Positions 38,374 through 46,899 of a DNA stretch of 64,000 nt are shown here, in pieces. How positions within the stretch are numbered: position 1 is the first letter of the stretch; each line of letters starts with the position of its first letter. The position numbers and the translations under genes were made by a program. Under the pieces are notes generated by a model. It had not been told where the DNA came from and searched no databases. It saw only the letters and a program-made list of their open reading frames with translations. Source of the stretch: Schleiferiaceae bacterium (GTDB lineage: Bacteria > Bacteroidota > Bacteroidia > Flavobacteriales > Schleiferiaceae); the NCBI GenBank assembly GCA_018401735.1, contig JAGYKI010000013.1:16003-80002 (forward strand), in the 5' to 3' direction.

Positions 38374-38402
38374 CAAAGTTATCATTTCAGCGGGCGAAAC
38401 AA
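38374..38402 (-). promoter_or_regulatory. Predicted promoter of pepA-pdxA
   Basis: On the minus strand TAACTTTG (38374-38381) fits the TAnnTTTG -7 consensus, with TTG (38400-38402) 18 bases upstream. The -7 element lies 24 bases before the pepA ATG. Confidence 0.65.
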
Positions 38403-38427
38403 TAAAAGCTTTTAAAGACCAACACAA

Positions 38428-38452
38428 TTAGCTGTTTTTTACGTTAAGCTAA
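38428..38452 (+). promoter_or_regulatory. TTAGCT...AGCTAA inverted repeat before the T9SS type-B gene
   Basis: TTAGCT and AGCTAA form a perfect 6-bp inverted repeat with 13 bases between, ending 6 bases before the ATG at 38459. The full stretch resembles that at 28312-28337 upstream of the other T9SS type-B gene. Confidence 0.4.
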
Positions 38453-38458
38453 AACGAG

Positions 38459-41137
38459 ATGACCTTCAAAAGGATTATGAAAAAAATCGCTACCCTATTA
38501 TTCGGAATTTGTTTTTTTGGCCTGCAGGCTACTCATAACCGTGCAGGAGAAATTACCTATAAGTGGTTAAACGGTTTTACCTATGAAGTTACCATTACTA
38601 CTTACACCCGTGCTTGTGAACTTTGCGCCGATCGCTGCGATTTAACCATTAACTGGGGCGATGGTAGTAGCGATGTTCTTCTGCGAAATAACGGTAATAA
38701 TACGCGATGCTTAACGGGGCGTGATGGCGTAATAATCGATCAGGTAAACCGCATTCGCAAAAACACTTATACCGGCACGCATACTTATCCTGCCGCAGGT
38801 AGCTATCTAATTTACATGGAAGACCGCAACCGAAATGCGGGTATTAGCAATATAATTAATAGTGATCAGGTTCCTTTTTATATTGCCAGTGAACTTTTTA
38901 TCTCGCCCAGCTTAGGACCCAATAGTTCGCCCATATTAACTAATCCGCCGGTAGAGCGCGGCTGCAAAGACAAACGTTTTGAGCACAGCCCGGGTGCCTA
39001 CGATCCTGATGGCGATAGTTTAGCTTATCGACTTACTTTTTCGCGCACCGAAAATGGTGACCCCATTCAAACTATTTACGATCCCCAATATGTGCAAGAC
39101 TCCGTAAAAATTGACCCTACCACGGGTTTATTTTATTGGGATGTACCTCAAAATGTAGGGCAATATAACTTTGCCTTCGAAATTATTGAGTACCGCAAAA
39201 ACTCGCAAGGCCGCTATGTGCGCATAGGCTATGTTACCCGCGATTTACAGATTGATATTGAGGACTGCCCCAACAATCCCCCCGAAATATTACCCATTGG
39301 CCCTTTCTGCGTAGAAGCGGGGACGAATTTAAATTTCGTGGTTCAAGCCGATGACCAAGACAATGATGTGGTAGATCTAACCGCCTTTGGCGGACCCTTT
39401 ATCACTAATCCTGCGGCTACCTTTTCGGGTGCTACTGGCTTACCTATAATTTCAGGCTTTTTTAATTGGGCCACTACCTGCGACCTCGTACGAAAGCAGC
39501 CCTATCAAGTAACTTTTAAAGCCGAAGATGCGCCGGCTTTTAACGATATTCCCCTAACTGATTTATATACGACTGAAATTACCGTAGTTGCGCCTGCCCC
39601 ACAGAACCCATCGGCCGGACCAGAGGGCAGAGCCTTACGCTTAAACTGGGACCCTAGTATTTGTGCGCAAGCCGAAGGATATTTAATCTACCGTCGTGAA
39701 AGTACTTATGGCTTTGTTCCTAGCCAATGTGAAACTGGGGTGCCCGCCTACACGGGCTATGCGTTTATCGACTCCCTAAGCAGTGGCGTGGCCCTAAGCA
39801 GTTATTTAGACAATCAAAATGTAGAAACCGGTAAGCTTTATTGCTACATGGTGGTAGCCTATTTTGCCGATGAAGCCGAAAGTTATGCTTCGGAAGAGTT
39901 TTGTGCTGCCCTGCCGCTAAACCTCCCCATGCTTACTAAAGTAGATGTGGCGAATACCTCAACGGTAACAGGCGATATCGACATCGAATGGATTGCTCCC
40001 CCTGAATTTGATAGTGTGGTTTTTCCTCCGCCTTACCAATACGAACTGAAACGCAGCAGCACCGAAAACACCGAAAATGCCGTATTAATTTCTACGCAAA
40101 ACGGTTTAGTTAATGGTCAGTTCAACGACCAAGGGCTGAATACGCGTGATAGCTCTTATGTGTATACAATAGATTTATACTCTGGGCCTAACCGCGATTT
40201 TGTGGGATCTTCTAGCAAGGCCAGCTCAGTTTTTTTAAAAACCAGTGGGCTTGATAGCGGCATGCAATTAGATTTCGAGTTTAAAACGCCTTGGCAAAAT
40301 GATCGCTTTGTAATTTACCGCGAAAACCCCCGTGGCAGCGGGAACTTTGATAGTATTGCCGAAAGTTTTGCGCCCAGCTATCGCGATACCGGTTTAACCA
40401 ATGGCGAAAATTATTGCTACTACGTAAAAAGTGTGGGCCGCTATACCGCAAGTGATAGTTTGCCTCAACCGCTTTTAAACCGCAGTCAGATTAGCTGTAA
40501 TGTGGCGCGCGATACCATTGCGCCTTGCACCCCACAGTTTAGTCTGCGCAATGTTTGCCCCGATACCATTTACTTCAGTTGGCGTTTACAAGATTTAGGC
40601 AATTGCAGTAATGATCTTGCCCGTATTAATATTTACTTCCGCACGGGCACGGGCGGTTATGGCGATACGCCCTTTTTAAGTATCCCCGCTAGGGGCGATT
40701 CTACCATTAAATTTGTGAGCGACTCGCCCATATTTGGTTGTTATGCGGCCACTGCGGTAGATGACGCCGGAAATGACCCGGGTGGCACCGATAACGAAAG
40801 TCCTTTAAGTAGCGAAGTTTGTATTCAAAGTTGTTTTACCATTGGGTTTCCCAATGTTTTCTCACCCAATAACGATGGTGTTAACGATGAGTTTTTACCT
40901 ACCGAAATTGACCAAGTGAAAGACTTAGAAATTCAAATTTACAACCGTTGGGGAGGCTTAGTTTACGAAGCCAAAAGCGTAGAAGAGTTTCTTTCACCTG
41001 GCTGGACAGGGCAATCGCAGCAATTAAATGCTCCTGCGCCTGAAGGAGTTTACTATTACGTTTGCAGCTTTACCGCTGAAAGTTTAGGCGATTCCAGCGA
41101 ACAAGTTGCCACCGGATTTGTCCACTTATTTAGATAA
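38459..41137 (+). CDS. Secreted PKD-like protein with T9SS type-B (gliding motility-associated) C-terminal domain
   Basis: This 892-residue exported protein starts either at 38459 or at the ATG six codons on (38477, MKKIATLLFG), which gives a tidier signal peptide ending near FGLQA. Residues about 25-125 resemble a PKD domain (LTINWGDGSSDVLL, GTHTYPAAGSYLIYMED). Middle segments contain fibronectin-type-III-like repeats (LRLNWDPSICAQAEGYLIYRR, FVIYRENPRGSGNFDS). The C-terminal domain (about 794-892) reads FPNVFSPNNDGVNDEF, IQIYNRWGGLVYEA, GVYYYVCSF, the gliding-motility type. It is related to the gene at 28422. Probably a surface or adhesion protein; no enzymatic motif is seen. ribE follows 7 bases later. 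Confidence 0.85.
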   Translation: MTFKRIMKKIATLLFGICFFGLQATHNRAGEITYKWLNGFTYEVTITTYTRACELCADRCDLTINWGDGSSDVLLRNNGNNTRCLTGRDGVIIDQVNRIRKNTYTGTHTYPAAGSYLIYMEDRNRNAGISNIINSDQVPFYIASELFISPSLGPNSSPILTNPPVERGCKDKRFEHSPGAYDPDGDSLAYRLTFSRTENGDPIQTIYDPQYVQDSVKIDPTTGLFYWDVPQNVGQYNFAFEIIEYRKNSQGRYVRIGYVTRDLQIDIEDCPNNPPEILPIGPFCVEAGTNLNFVVQADDQDNDVVDLTAFGGPFITNPAATFSGATGLPIISGFFNWATTCDLVRKQPYQVTFKAEDAPAFNDIPLTDLYTTEITVVAPAPQNPSAGPEGRALRLNWDPSICAQAEGYLIYRRESTYGFVPSQCETGVPAYTGYAFIDSLSSGVALSSYLDNQNVETGKLYCYMVVAYFADEAESYASEEFCAALPLNLPMLTKVDVANTSTVTGDIDIEWIAPPEFDSVVFPPPYQYELKRSSTENTENAVLISTQNGLVNGQFNDQGLNTRDSSYVYTIDLYSGPNRDFVGSSSKASSVFLKTSGLDSGMQLDFEFKTPWQNDRFVIYRENPRGSGNFDSIAESFAPSYRDTGLTNGENYCYYVKSVGRYTASDSLPQPLLNRSQISCNVARDTIAPCTPQFSLRNVCPDTIYFSWRLQDLGNCSNDLARINIYFRTGTGGYGDTPFLSIPARGDSTIKFVSDSPIFGCYAATAVDDAGNDPGGTDNESPLSSEVCIQSCFTIGFPNVFSPNNDGVNDEFLPTEIDQVKDLEIQIYNRWGGLVYEAKSVEEFLSPGWTGQSQQLNAPAPEGVYYYVCSFTAESLGDSSEQVATGFVHLFR

Positions 41138-41144
41138 AAAATTT

Positions 41145-41735
41145 ATGTTTACGGGAATTATAGAAAGCATGGGCCAACTTGAGGCTCTGCGTCCAGAAGG
41201 CTCTAATCTTCACCTTACTTTTTCATCTGCTTTTACGGATGAATTAAAGATTGACCAAAGCTTAGCACATAATGGCGTTTGCCTTACGGTGGTAGGAATT
41301 GATGGAAAAAACTACACGGTAACCGCGATTGATGAAACTTTAAAGCGCAGTAATTTGGGAAGCCTCCAGGTAGGCAATCTGGTAAATTTAGAACGTTGTA
41401 TGTCGGCTAATGGTCGCTTCGACGGACATATTGTGCAGGGCCATGTAGATACCATGGGAACTTGCCAGTCGGTGCAAGAAAAAGACGGCAGCTGGGAGTT
41501 TAAAATTCAATATCCCAAAAACCCCAATCACATTACGGTCGAAAAAGGCTCTATCACCATTAATGGCGTTAGTCTCACTGTGGTAGATTCGGAAGACGAT
41601 TGGTTTTCGGTAGCGATAATTCCGTATACCTACGAGCATACCAGCTTCCGCGAACTAAAGCCCGGCGATCTGGTAAACTTAGAGTTTGATGTAGTGGGTA
41701 AGTACGTCGCGCGGATTTTAGGGAAAACGAGCTAA
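41145..41735 (+). CDS. ribE: Riboflavin synthase, alpha chain
   Basis: This enzyme dismutates two 6,7-dimethyl-8-ribityllumazine molecules to riboflavin. The start at 41145 (MFTGIIESMGQL) is the invariant family N-terminus; the frame extends upstream to 41106 but that part overlaps the preceding gene. Two lumazine-binding domains are seen, with the paired motifs HNGVCLTVV and INGVSLTVV and GHIVQGHVD between them. Length 196 residues. The stop is followed after two bases by the left end of a MITE-like element. Confidence 0.96.
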   Translation: MFTGIIESMGQLEALRPEGSNLHLTFSSAFTDELKIDQSLAHNGVCLTVVGIDGKNYTVTAIDETLKRSNLGSLQVGNLVNLERCMSANGRFDGHIVQGHVDTMGTCQSVQEKDGSWEFKIQYPKNPNHITVEKGSITINGVSLTVVDSEDDWFSVAIIPYTYEHTSFRELKPGDLVNLEFDVVGKYVARILGKTS

Positions 41736-41737
41736 AT

Positions 41738-41780
41738 AACGTGAATTCGACAATAAATTAGAGCATCAGATTTTCAATGG
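41738..41780 (+). repeat. Dispersed repeat, copy B (left end of the element)
   Basis: Starts AACGTGAATTCGAC two bases after the ribE stop codon and ends CAGATTTTCAATGG. It differs from the copies at 30847 and 63958 at 7 of 43 positions. Confidence 0.75.
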
Positions 41781-41966
41781 AAGGAAAAGACTAGTCTGGA
41801 TCGTGCAGCTGTAGCGGGCTACAGCAAATGAGCTAGATGCAGGATTTTCATTTTTATTGGAAAATCCGTTTAGGCCCCTTCTAAAAAGCGGCTTTCCACG
41901 CTCAGCAGCTCACAATAGCCCGCTATTGCTTCACTGCTTCGGCTTGAGACCCACTATTTACAAGAG

Positions 41967-41999
41967 GTCTGAGGCCTAATTTTACGTCGAACTCACGTT
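41967..41999 (-). repeat. Dispersed repeat, copy C (right end of the element)
   Basis: On the minus strand it reads AACGTGAGTTCGAC, then GTAAAATTAGGCCTCAGA. It is inverted relative to copy B, and its TGA is the dxs stop codon. Confidence 0.75.
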
Positions 42000-43642
42000 A
42001 AATACTTCTTCAAGGCATTGGCGGTCATTCCTAGTTCCTCCAACTGCTCAAGGCGAGATGCGTGGGCAATAAAATAATCGGGTAAACAGATGCTTTTAAT
42101 TTGGCCCTTTAGATTATGTTCGGCTTTAAGGCGAGCTAAATTGCTTGCCAAACCGCCAGCATAAGTGTTTTCTTCTAAGCAAATTATTAATTCGCTTTCC
42201 TTTAACTGCTCGAAAATATCTCCGTCGGGGAAAGGTTTTAAAATGGGCAGATGTAAATGACCCCATTCGCTATTTTGTACCGCCTCTTGTGCTTGCGCCG
42301 CCAAAGAACCAAAGCTAATGATGAGTTTCTGCTTTCTATTTTGCCACCAATGCGGACGGTAGGATTTCCACAAATGCTCCTTGCTTAAATCAATATCGTC
42401 TTTAGGAAAGCGGATAAAGCAAGCTTCCTCTTGCGCTAGCGACCAAGAAATCATTTCCCGTAGGGCCTTTTCTCCCGCGGGAGCCGCAATACGCAGATTA
42501 GGAACGGCGCTTAATAAACTAATATCAAAAGCCCCGTGGTGCGTGGGGCCATCTTCTCCCACTAAACCCGCGCGATCGATTAGAAAAACGGGCGCCAACT
42601 TTTGTAAGGCTACATCGTGAATAATTTGATCGATGGCTCTTTGGGCGAAAGTGCTGTAAATATGAACAATAGGTTTTAATCCTGACGCGGCCATTGCAGC
42701 CGCCATGGTCACTACGTGCTGTTCAGCAATGCCCACATCAATAACCCTAGTGGGAAAGGCCGCCTTAAGGCTATTTAGCTGCGCTCCTGCTAACATGGCG
42801 GGACTCAGAAGCACCAAGTTATCATTACTAGTAAACTCTGCCATTAGGCTCGCTTCTACCACGTCCTGAAAGCTAGTTGTTACTACCCTTTCTTCCGCTC
42901 GGGGGCGAGATGCCTTTAGTAGGCCTTTTCCCTTCGAAGTTTTAAGGTGTAAAAATTTCGGTCCTTTTATTTCTTGCGCATCTGCGAAAGCGGACAAAAG
43001 AGCGGGAATAGAGTTACCCTCGCTTAAATGGATATAATGGAAGCCCAGACTTTCTGCGAGACTTTGATAACGACCAAACTCTTTCAGGGCGCCCACATTT
43101 TCGTCGATGCTGATACCATTATCGTTAAGAATAATCCACACATCGGCCTGCTCTTGACCTAAGTAGTTTAAGGCTTCGAAGCTCATGCCGCCGGTAAAAG
43201 CACCGTCGCCAATTACGGCTATAAATTCAGCCTTTTCCTTTTTCAGTTGAGCCGCCTTCCAAAACCCAGCAATGGCCGAAGGTGCGGTAGAAGAATGCCC
43301 TGCCCCAAATGGATCGAAGTCACTCTCAAAGCGATTAGTAAAACCCGATAAACCCTCTTTCTGGCGATTCTGGCGAAAGCCCTCTTTACGACCGGTAATA
43401 ATTTTGTGGAAATACGCTTGATGCCCCACATCCCAAACGAGGATATCCTGTGGGGTATTGAAATGATAATGCAAAGCAACGGATAACTCGGCTACCCCTA
43501 AACTGGAGAGAAGGTGACCCTTTTTACCTTGGCCTTCCACCTGGGCAAAACGGCGCAACTCCTCGCAAAAAGCGGGAAGCTCGGCCGGCGCAAAAGACCT
43601 TAAGGAATTAACTCCTTGATACGTTTTTAGCAAATCACTCAT
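41993..43642 (-). CDS. dxs: 1-deoxy-D-xylulose-5-phosphate synthase, unusually short
   Basis: This thiamine-diphosphate enzyme makes DXP from pyruvate and glyceraldehyde-3-phosphate for isoprenoids and other products. The ATG at 43642 is chosen over TTG at 43651. Core residues are present: His43 (GHLLSSLG), the ThDP motif GDGAFTGG at 145-152 with LNDNGIS at 172-178, Glu307 in VGIAEQHVV, and DGPTHHGAFD at 364-373. The length is only 549 residues against about 580-640 in relatives. Shortening is visible after ENVGALKEFG (about 181-190) and after KTSKGKGLL (about 234-242), where the conserved segment with an [FY]HA/WHG histidine should be. It looks otherwise intact, so it is probably a divergent functional enzyme. 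A match to the -7 motif (TACCTTTG) lies just upstream and would leave almost no leader. Confidence 0.9.
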   Translation of the reverse strand: MSDLLKTYQGVNSLRSFAPAELPAFCEELRRFAQVEGQGKKGHLLSSLGVAELSVALHYHFNTPQDILVWDVGHQAYFHKIITGRKEGFRQNRQKEGLSGFTNRFESDFDPFGAGHSSTAPSAIAGFWKAAQLKKEKAEFIAVIGDGAFTGGMSFEALNYLGQEQADVWIILNDNGISIDENVGALKEFGRYQSLAESLGFHYIHLSEGNSIPALLSAFADAQEIKGPKFLHLKTSKGKGLLKASRPRAEERVVTTSFQDVVEASLMAEFTSNDNLVLLSPAMLAGAQLNSLKAAFPTRVIDVGIAEQHVVTMAAAMAASGLKPIVHIYSTFAQRAIDQIIHDVALQKLAPVFLIDRAGLVGEDGPTHHGAFDISLLSAVPNLRIAAPAGEKALREMISWSLAQEEACFIRFPKDDIDLSKEHLWKSYRPHWWQNRKQKLIISFGSLAAQAQEAVQNSEWGHLHLPILKPFPDGDIFEQLKESELIICLEENTYAGGLASNLARLKAEHNLKGQIKSICLPDYFIAHASRLEQLEELGMTANALKKYLT

Positions 43643-43757
43643 GGCCGGCAAAGGTAAATCTTGGCCGTGAATAAACGCCGCGCTTAGGAATGGTTTTAAT
43701 TAAGGTGACTCTGCCCAAATAGCCAGAGCCGCGAAATTTGCCCACTCGTTAAAATCC

Positions 43758-45311
43758 CTATTCTTTTAATTTCACTACTAGGTCACAATCCAAGTCAAAA
43801 TCGCGCATAATCATATAGGGGCCTGTGGGGTAGCGATCTTCACTAAAGCGAGCTTTTAAGAATCGGGGCTCAGTTTCTTCATAATTGCTAATTTCTTGCG
43901 AGAGGAGCTCACCCGTATTTAAATCGAAGGAGAGAATTTTTTGATCGGCTCTTTTTAGATCGTAAGGAAATATAAGATTTGCACTGATGTGTTTTTCTCC
44001 TGAATATTTATCATCTTGCCTTTGGTTAAAAATAAGCTTGAGTTGATTTCCCGAAATAATGGAACTAAAACCGGAGAAAAAGTAATAGCTCTCATAACCC
44101 ATATCATTGCTGACAGCCTGAAATTTATCAACCGTCTTTGTCCACAATGTTTCTCCATTAGCACTATGGCGACTAACAATAAGGAAGTCTCTAAGATCCC
44201 CTCCTACTAAGGCTTTATTCTGATGCTCTAAAATGGTGAGGTAATCACTATTAGCCAAGGTAAATACTCTTTTATCATAAAACTGAACCGCTGATTTATA
44301 CCTTTCTTGCACAGCGGTGTATGATTTTGGCCAAGCTTGTTTCTCTGACAAGGGAAAATAATAAACATTTTCTGATATTAACTCCTGATTAAAACTATTG
44401 ATAAGCATGTTATAATGACCTAAAAGCTCGTAATACTTGTAGGTGCCTGGCCTTCTATTCGCGTAATCCTCAGGTTCGCAATCTTTCAAAATCAAGCCGC
44501 TAACTAGAATAGTGTCAGTATTTAAACGGTCTAGTTGAATATTTCCAATAAACTCCCCCACTGCAATGAGGTCTTTTGTAAAGTTTATTTTAATGGTGGC
44601 ATAACTATTTACCCTTTGTGCAATAAGAAGGCTTTTACCATCCATGGCCAGAGAGAATACGTTACCTTCATCATCAATTAAAGCTGGCGGCGTATAGGCT
44701 ACTTCGAAAGCCTTGTTTACTACACTGTTTCCATTTTCGTATGTCTCGTCACTTTCTCCGATTAAATTAAGTTCAGCGTCGAAAAGGCTAGAATGCAGCG
44801 TTTTATCATTAGTAATGGCTTGGGCGAAAATCAAAAGGTAATTTCCACTGGGATCAAAATATGCAAGGGCAGCCTCAGGGAGAAAGCGCTTGGAACTTGA
44901 CTTTAGACCAAGGTTTCCTGCGCCCACTTTTTCTCCTTTGGCATTAAACCTCATAAATGCAATCTGCTTTCTCGATTTTAAACTAATAATAATCAAGTCC
45001 CCCTTTATAACTCCTAGTCCCACAACGTATTCAAGCGCTGCGTCTTCAACGCTGAAGCTGTTTAAGGTAGCACCCGTGTTTTTATCAATAAAAAAAAGTT
45101 CCTCTTTGGTGGTCTTACGCAAGTTCCACACGGCATAACTATCCTTTAAATCAAAAATATTCAAGACTTTGTTTGACATCCTGCCTGAATTGGGTACTTG
45201 CAAAACCGTTTCAAACTCGAGTTTTTGAGCACTAAGTGCTGAAGCAAGAACAAGAAAGATAAAAATAACTTTGAGCCATTTATTTTTCATAATTAGGTTG
45301 ATGTTTTTCAT
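43758..45311 (-). CDS. Secreted protein of unknown function, tandem paralogue 3 of 3
   Basis: This 517-residue protein is not recognised. A signal peptide (VIFIFLVLASALSAQ) leads into KLEFETVLQVPNSGRMSNKV. An alternative start seven codons downstream (MKNKWLKVIF) is possible. Landmarks shared with its two upstream neighbours are NLRKTTKEELFFIDKNTGA, YYELLGHYNMLINSF, QELISENVYYFPLSEKQAW, DFLIVSRHSANGETLWTKTV, KLIFNQRQ, and the ending PTGPYMIMRDFDLDCDLVVK. The short beta-strand-rich pattern could be a beta-propeller, but no family motif is seen. There is no T9SS tail, so it is probably periplasmic. It starts 4 bases after the middle paralogue's stop. Confidence 0.8.
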   Translation of the reverse strand: MKNINLIMKNKWLKVIFIFLVLASALSAQKLEFETVLQVPNSGRMSNKVLNIFDLKDSYAVWNLRKTTKEELFFIDKNTGATLNSFSVEDAALEYVVGLGVIKGDLIIISLKSRKQIAFMRFNAKGEKVGAGNLGLKSSSKRFLPEAALAYFDPSGNYLLIFAQAITNDKTLHSSLFDAELNLIGESDETYENGNSVVNKAFEVAYTPPALIDDEGNVFSLAMDGKSLLIAQRVNSYATIKINFTKDLIAVGEFIGNIQLDRLNTDTILVSGLILKDCEPEDYANRRPGTYKYYELLGHYNMLINSFNQELISENVYYFPLSEKQAWPKSYTAVQERYKSAVQFYDKRVFTLANSDYLTILEHQNKALVGGDLRDFLIVSRHSANGETLWTKTVDKFQAVSNDMGYESYYFFSGFSSIISGNQLKLIFNQRQDDKYSGEKHISANLIFPYDLKRADQKILSFDLNTGELLSQEISNYEETEPRFLKARFSEDRYPTGPYMIMRDFDLDCDLVVKLKE

Positions 45312-45315
45312 TTAA

Positions 45316-46875
45316 TTATTTAATCTCAACGACTACATCGCGGTCTAATTCGAAATCGCGCATAATCATGTAGGGGCCATTTGGGTATAATACGTCACTA
45401 AACTCGCCTTTTAAGAAACGTGGTGCTGTTTCTTTATAATTGCTAATTTCTTTGGACAATACTTCACCGGTTTTCAAATTGAGTGATACAATTTTTTGCT
45501 CTGATTTCTTCAGGTTGCTTTCGGCTACTAGCAAAGTTTTGTGAGAAGAAACATCCTGTTTTTCGCCTTCTCTTTGATTAAAAATAAGTTTCAATTGATT
45601 TTCGCTAATAATGGAACCAAACCCCGTGAAAAGATGATAGCTAATGTAAGCTGGGTTAGCCGGTTTACCTTGAAATTTATCCACGGTATTCGTCCAAACA
45701 ATATTACCATTAGGCTGGTGGCGGCTTACAATAAGGAAGTCTCTGACAAAAATTCCCTTCGTGAAATTTCGATGCTCTATAATGGTTAAATAATCTCCTT
45801 TTTCGAGGGGGAATACTCTCTTATCGAAATGCTGTGAAACAGACTCAGCCTTTTCCTGAGCGGCGGTAAAAGACTGAGGCCATCCTTGTTTTTGAGATTC
45901 CGAGAAGTAAATTACATTTTCTGAGATTAACTCTTGTGTGAGACTATTAATCAACATATTGTAATGACCCAGAAGCTCATAAAACACAGGGGTGCCGAGA
46001 TAATACCCCTGACCATTAAATTCTGCTTTACCCTTTTTCAAAACCAAGCCCGTCACCAAAATCGTATCTTGATTTAACTGGTCTATATGAGTGCTCCCGA
46101 TGCCTTCTCCTAGGGCCATAAGATCCTTTGATACATTTATCTTAATGGTAGAATAGTTATTCACCCTTTGCGAGATTTGTATACTGCGTCCTTCTTTAGA
46201 AAGCGAAAATATATTACCCTCTTCGTCCACTACTCTGGCAATGTCATCGTTTAACACGACGGCTAAAAACGCTTCTTCCATATCATCAAAGGCATCATAA
46301 CCTTCTCCTAAAAAGTTAAGTTTCGCATCGAAAACACTGGTATAAAAGGTCTTGTTATCGCCAGGGATGTTAGAGGTAATCACCAAATACTCACCCGTTG
46401 GGTTAAAATAGGCACGCGCGGATTGACGCAAGTAATCTTTGGTATCGGCTTCTTTAAAGAGACTACCTGAGCTAGTCTTTTCCCCCTTGGCATTAAAGCT
46501 AACGTAAAACAAGGGGTTACCTTTAAACCCTTTATTGCTTCCGAATAGCTTGTTTTCTGTGGGGTCTAAGCCAAGCAGAACCAGTTCATTATTCAAAACT
46601 CCGATACCAATGGGATTAGCCACCGCGAGATCTGTGATACTTGCTCTATTTAAAACAGCCCCTGTTTTTTTATCTATGAAGAAAAGCTCTTCCTCTAAGA
46701 GCTTACGCGAATTCCAAACCACGTAACTTTCTTTTAAATCATAAATATTCAACACTTTATTAAAGGTTCGATCCGACTCTGGAACCTGTAAAAGGATTTC
46801 AAATTCGGTTTTTTGGGCGTTTAACTGAAAAGCTAAAATGAAACTTAAAAGGGCTTTAGAAAATTGCTGTAGCAT
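45316..46875 (-). CDS. Secreted protein of unknown function, tandem paralogue 2 of 3
   Basis: This 519-residue protein begins with a signal peptide (LLSFILAFQLNAQ) and continues KTEFEILLQVPESDRTFNKV. It keeps the same landmarks as its neighbours in the same order: NSRKLLEEELFFIDKKTGA, FYELLGHYNMLINSL, DFLIVSRHQPNGNIVWTNTV, KLIFNQREG, and the C-terminus NGPYMIMRDFELDRDVVVEI. By eye it is closer to the 43758 gene than to the 46900 gene. It lies 24 bases after the first paralogue and 4 bases before the third, so all three are probably cotranscribed. Function unknown; no catalytic motif recognised. Confidence 0.8.
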   Translation of the reverse strand: MLQQFSKALLSFILAFQLNAQKTEFEILLQVPESDRTFNKVLNIYDLKESYVVWNSRKLLEEELFFIDKKTGAVLNRASITDLAVANPIGIGVLNNELVLLGLDPTENKLFGSNKGFKGNPLFYVSFNAKGEKTSSGSLFKEADTKDYLRQSARAYFNPTGEYLVITSNIPGDNKTFYTSVFDAKLNFLGEGYDAFDDMEEAFLAVVLNDDIARVVDEEGNIFSLSKEGRSIQISQRVNNYSTIKINVSKDLMALGEGIGSTHIDQLNQDTILVTGLVLKKGKAEFNGQGYYLGTPVFYELLGHYNMLINSLTQELISENVIYFSESQKQGWPQSFTAAQEKAESVSQHFDKRVFPLEKGDYLTIIEHRNFTKGIFVRDFLIVSRHQPNGNIVWTNTVDKFQGKPANPAYISYHLFTGFGSIISENQLKLIFNQREGEKQDVSSHKTLLVAESNLKKSEQKIVSLNLKTGEVLSKEISNYKETAPRFLKGEFSDVLYPNGPYMIMRDFELDRDVVVEIK

Positions 46876-46899
46876 ATTTATATTTGGGTTTTGAGTTTC

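Larger units (their letters stand above)
41738..41999. mobile_element. MITE-like non-coding element with terminal inverted repeats, between ribE and dxs
   Basis: About 262 bases are bounded by inverted copies of a dispersed repeat: the left end matches the 43-bp repeat at 36 of 43 positions and the right end matches its first 33 or so bases with a one-base gap. Inside are several hairpins, including GCTGTAG/CTACAGC and GGATTTTC/GAAAATCC, and distant arms AGCGGGCTA near 41813 and TAGCCCGCT near 41917 that can pair. No open reading frame of note is present. The right end overlaps the last codons and the stop of dxs. Whether it moves or works as a structured RNA or bidirectional terminator is unknown. 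Confidence 0.6.

Noticed and set aside
41106..41144. Longer ribE reading frame starting at 41106
   Set aside because: It overlaps the preceding gene, and the family always starts at MFTGIIE, here at 41145.
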